From positions 1 through 33,762 of the forward strand of contig CAYWFB010000011.1 in NCBI GenBank assembly GCA_964457415.1: 33,762 nt of DNA, given 5' to 3'. The notes under the pieces were generated by a model. It saw only the letters and a program-made list of their open reading frames with translations, was not told the origin of the DNA and made no database searches. The stretch's first letter is position 1, and each line of letters opens with the position of its first letter. The stretch is from Fimenecus sp964457415 (GTDB lineage: Bacteria > Bacillota > Clostridia > Oscillospirales > Acutalibacteraceae). Shown here one piece after another: positions 33,229 to 33,762 of the stretch. Position numbers and translations under genes: made by a program.

Positions 33229-33255
33229 GGCACCCTTATGGGTGCCTTATTTTTT
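33229..33255 (+). terminator. terminator hairpin of the SAM riboswitch
   Basis: GGCACCC (33229-33235) and GGGTGCC (33240-33246) pair perfectly around TTAT and are followed by TTATTTTTT. It ends immediately before the metK ribosome binding site (GGAGG 33256-33260). Confidence 0.9.
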
Positions 33256-33269
33256 GGAGGCGAAAAATT

Positions 33270-33762
33270 ATGGCTAAATTTTTATTCACATCAGAATCAG
33301 TAACAGAGGGACATCCCGATAAAATCTGTGACAAAATTTCTGACGCAGTTCTTGACGCAATGCTCAGTCAAGACCCAATGTCACGTGTAGCTTGTGAAAC
33401 CTGCTGTACAACAGGTCAAGTGCTTGTTATGGGTGAAATCACATCTAAAGCACAGGTAAACATTCCTGAAATCGTACGTAACACAATACTTGAAATCGGT
33501 TATGATGATAGTGCAAAAGGCTTTGATGGTAACACATGCGCAGTTCTTGTAAACTTGGACAAGCAGTCTGCTGACATTGCACTTGGCGTTGATAACTCAA
33601 TGGAAATCAAGGATGGTAATGACGATTTCTATAACCTTAACGGTGCAGGCGACCAGGGTATGATGTTCGGTTTTGCTTGTGACGAAACACCCGAGCTTAT
33701 GCCAATGCCGATTTCATTGGCTAACAAGCTTGCAGTTCAGCTTACAAAGGTAAGAAAAGATG
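33270..33762 (+). CDS. metK: S-adenosylmethionine synthetase, N-terminal part (3' end outside window)
   Basis: MetK makes SAM from methionine and ATP. The 164 residues seen start MAKFLFTSESVTEGHPDKIC, with the GHPDK ATP-binding motif at about 14-18 and the GAGDQGMMFGF block near residue 125-135. Both are family signatures. The gene runs off the window, so roughly half or more of the protein is missing. GGAGG is nine bases before the ATG. It is controlled by the SAM-I riboswitch upstream. Confidence 0.95.
   Translation, partial: MAKFLFTSESVTEGHPDKICDKISDAVLDAMLSQDPMSRVACETCCTTGQVLVMGEITSKAQVNIPEIVRNTILEIGYDDSAKGFDGNTCAVLVNLDKQSADIALGVDNSMEIKDGNDDFYNLNGAGDQGMMFGFACDETPELMPMPISLANKLAVQLTKVRKD

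Noticed and set aside
1..33762. CRISPR arrays, insertion sequences, phage genes, toxin-antitoxin or other defence modules
   Set aside because: No direct-repeat arrays, transposase motifs, terminal repeats or defence-type proteins were seen; gene content is housekeeping and syntenic with other Firmicutes.

Overview
This window looks like an AT-rich chromosomal segment of an endospore-forming Clostridia bacterium, probably an anaerobe related to Ruminococcaceae/Oscillospiraceae. The reasons are gene order shared with Bacillus subtilis (remA-gmk-rpoZ-priA-def-fmt-rsmB-rlmN-prpC-prkC-rsgA-thiN-spoVM), sporulation genes (spoVM, ytfJ/gerW, a dacF-like gene), a c-di-AMP cyclase pair (cdaA-cdaR), a rubrerythrin-type protein, and FMN and SAM riboswitches with sigma-A-like promoters. 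No insertion sequence, prophage, CRISPR array, tRNA or rRNA was seen.

Layout. At the left edge is the 3' end of a plus-strand rubrerythrin-like gene with its terminator. Nearly everything from there to 30971 is on the minus strand and is read right to left. The first minus-strand unit is an aspartate-type aminotransferase, ispD and ispF, ended by a clear hairpin terminator. A short unit follows with a DUF3343 protein and a class V aminotransferase. After 116 bases holding two copies of a palindrome, a run of about 26.5 kb begins at cdaA. It contains cdaA-cdaR, a lipoprotein, a response regulator and histidine kinase, yqhQ, prmC, an M50 peptidase, scpA-scpB, ytfI-ytfJ, a D,D-carboxypeptidase, rluB, a small GNAT-like protein, yicC/yloC, remA, gmk, rpoZ, priA, def, fmt, a yugP-like protease, rsmB, rlmN, prpC, prkC, rsgA, thiN, a small membrane protein and spoVM, ending in a terminator. 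Genes in this run mostly overlap or lie within about 40 bases of each other, and I saw no strong internal terminator.

From 31251 the plus strand carries manA (mannose-6-phosphate isomerase), an FMN riboswitch with ribU (riboflavin transporter), and a SAM-I riboswitch with metK (cut by the window end). Each of these three genes has a recognisable promoter. There is no separate terminator after manA or ribU, so the riboswitch attenuators may also end the upstream transcripts.

Most of the window is housekeeping: translation and tRNA/rRNA modification, c-di-AMP signalling, Ser/Thr phosphorylation, chromosome segregation, replication restart, isoprenoid synthesis and sporulation. The points most worth a second look are: spoVM, only 26 codons long, and the unnamed small membrane protein beside it; an unusual cdaA-cdaR-lipoprotein-two-component arrangement with NrdR-box-like palindromes upstream; a PrkC kinase with HQD in place of HRD; a Cys-rich degenerate GNAT-like protein; a 12-bp inverted repeat in the divergent control region; and three competing copies of a hexamer in the metK riboswitch. 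Functions are assigned from motifs and gene order read by eye; no database search was run.
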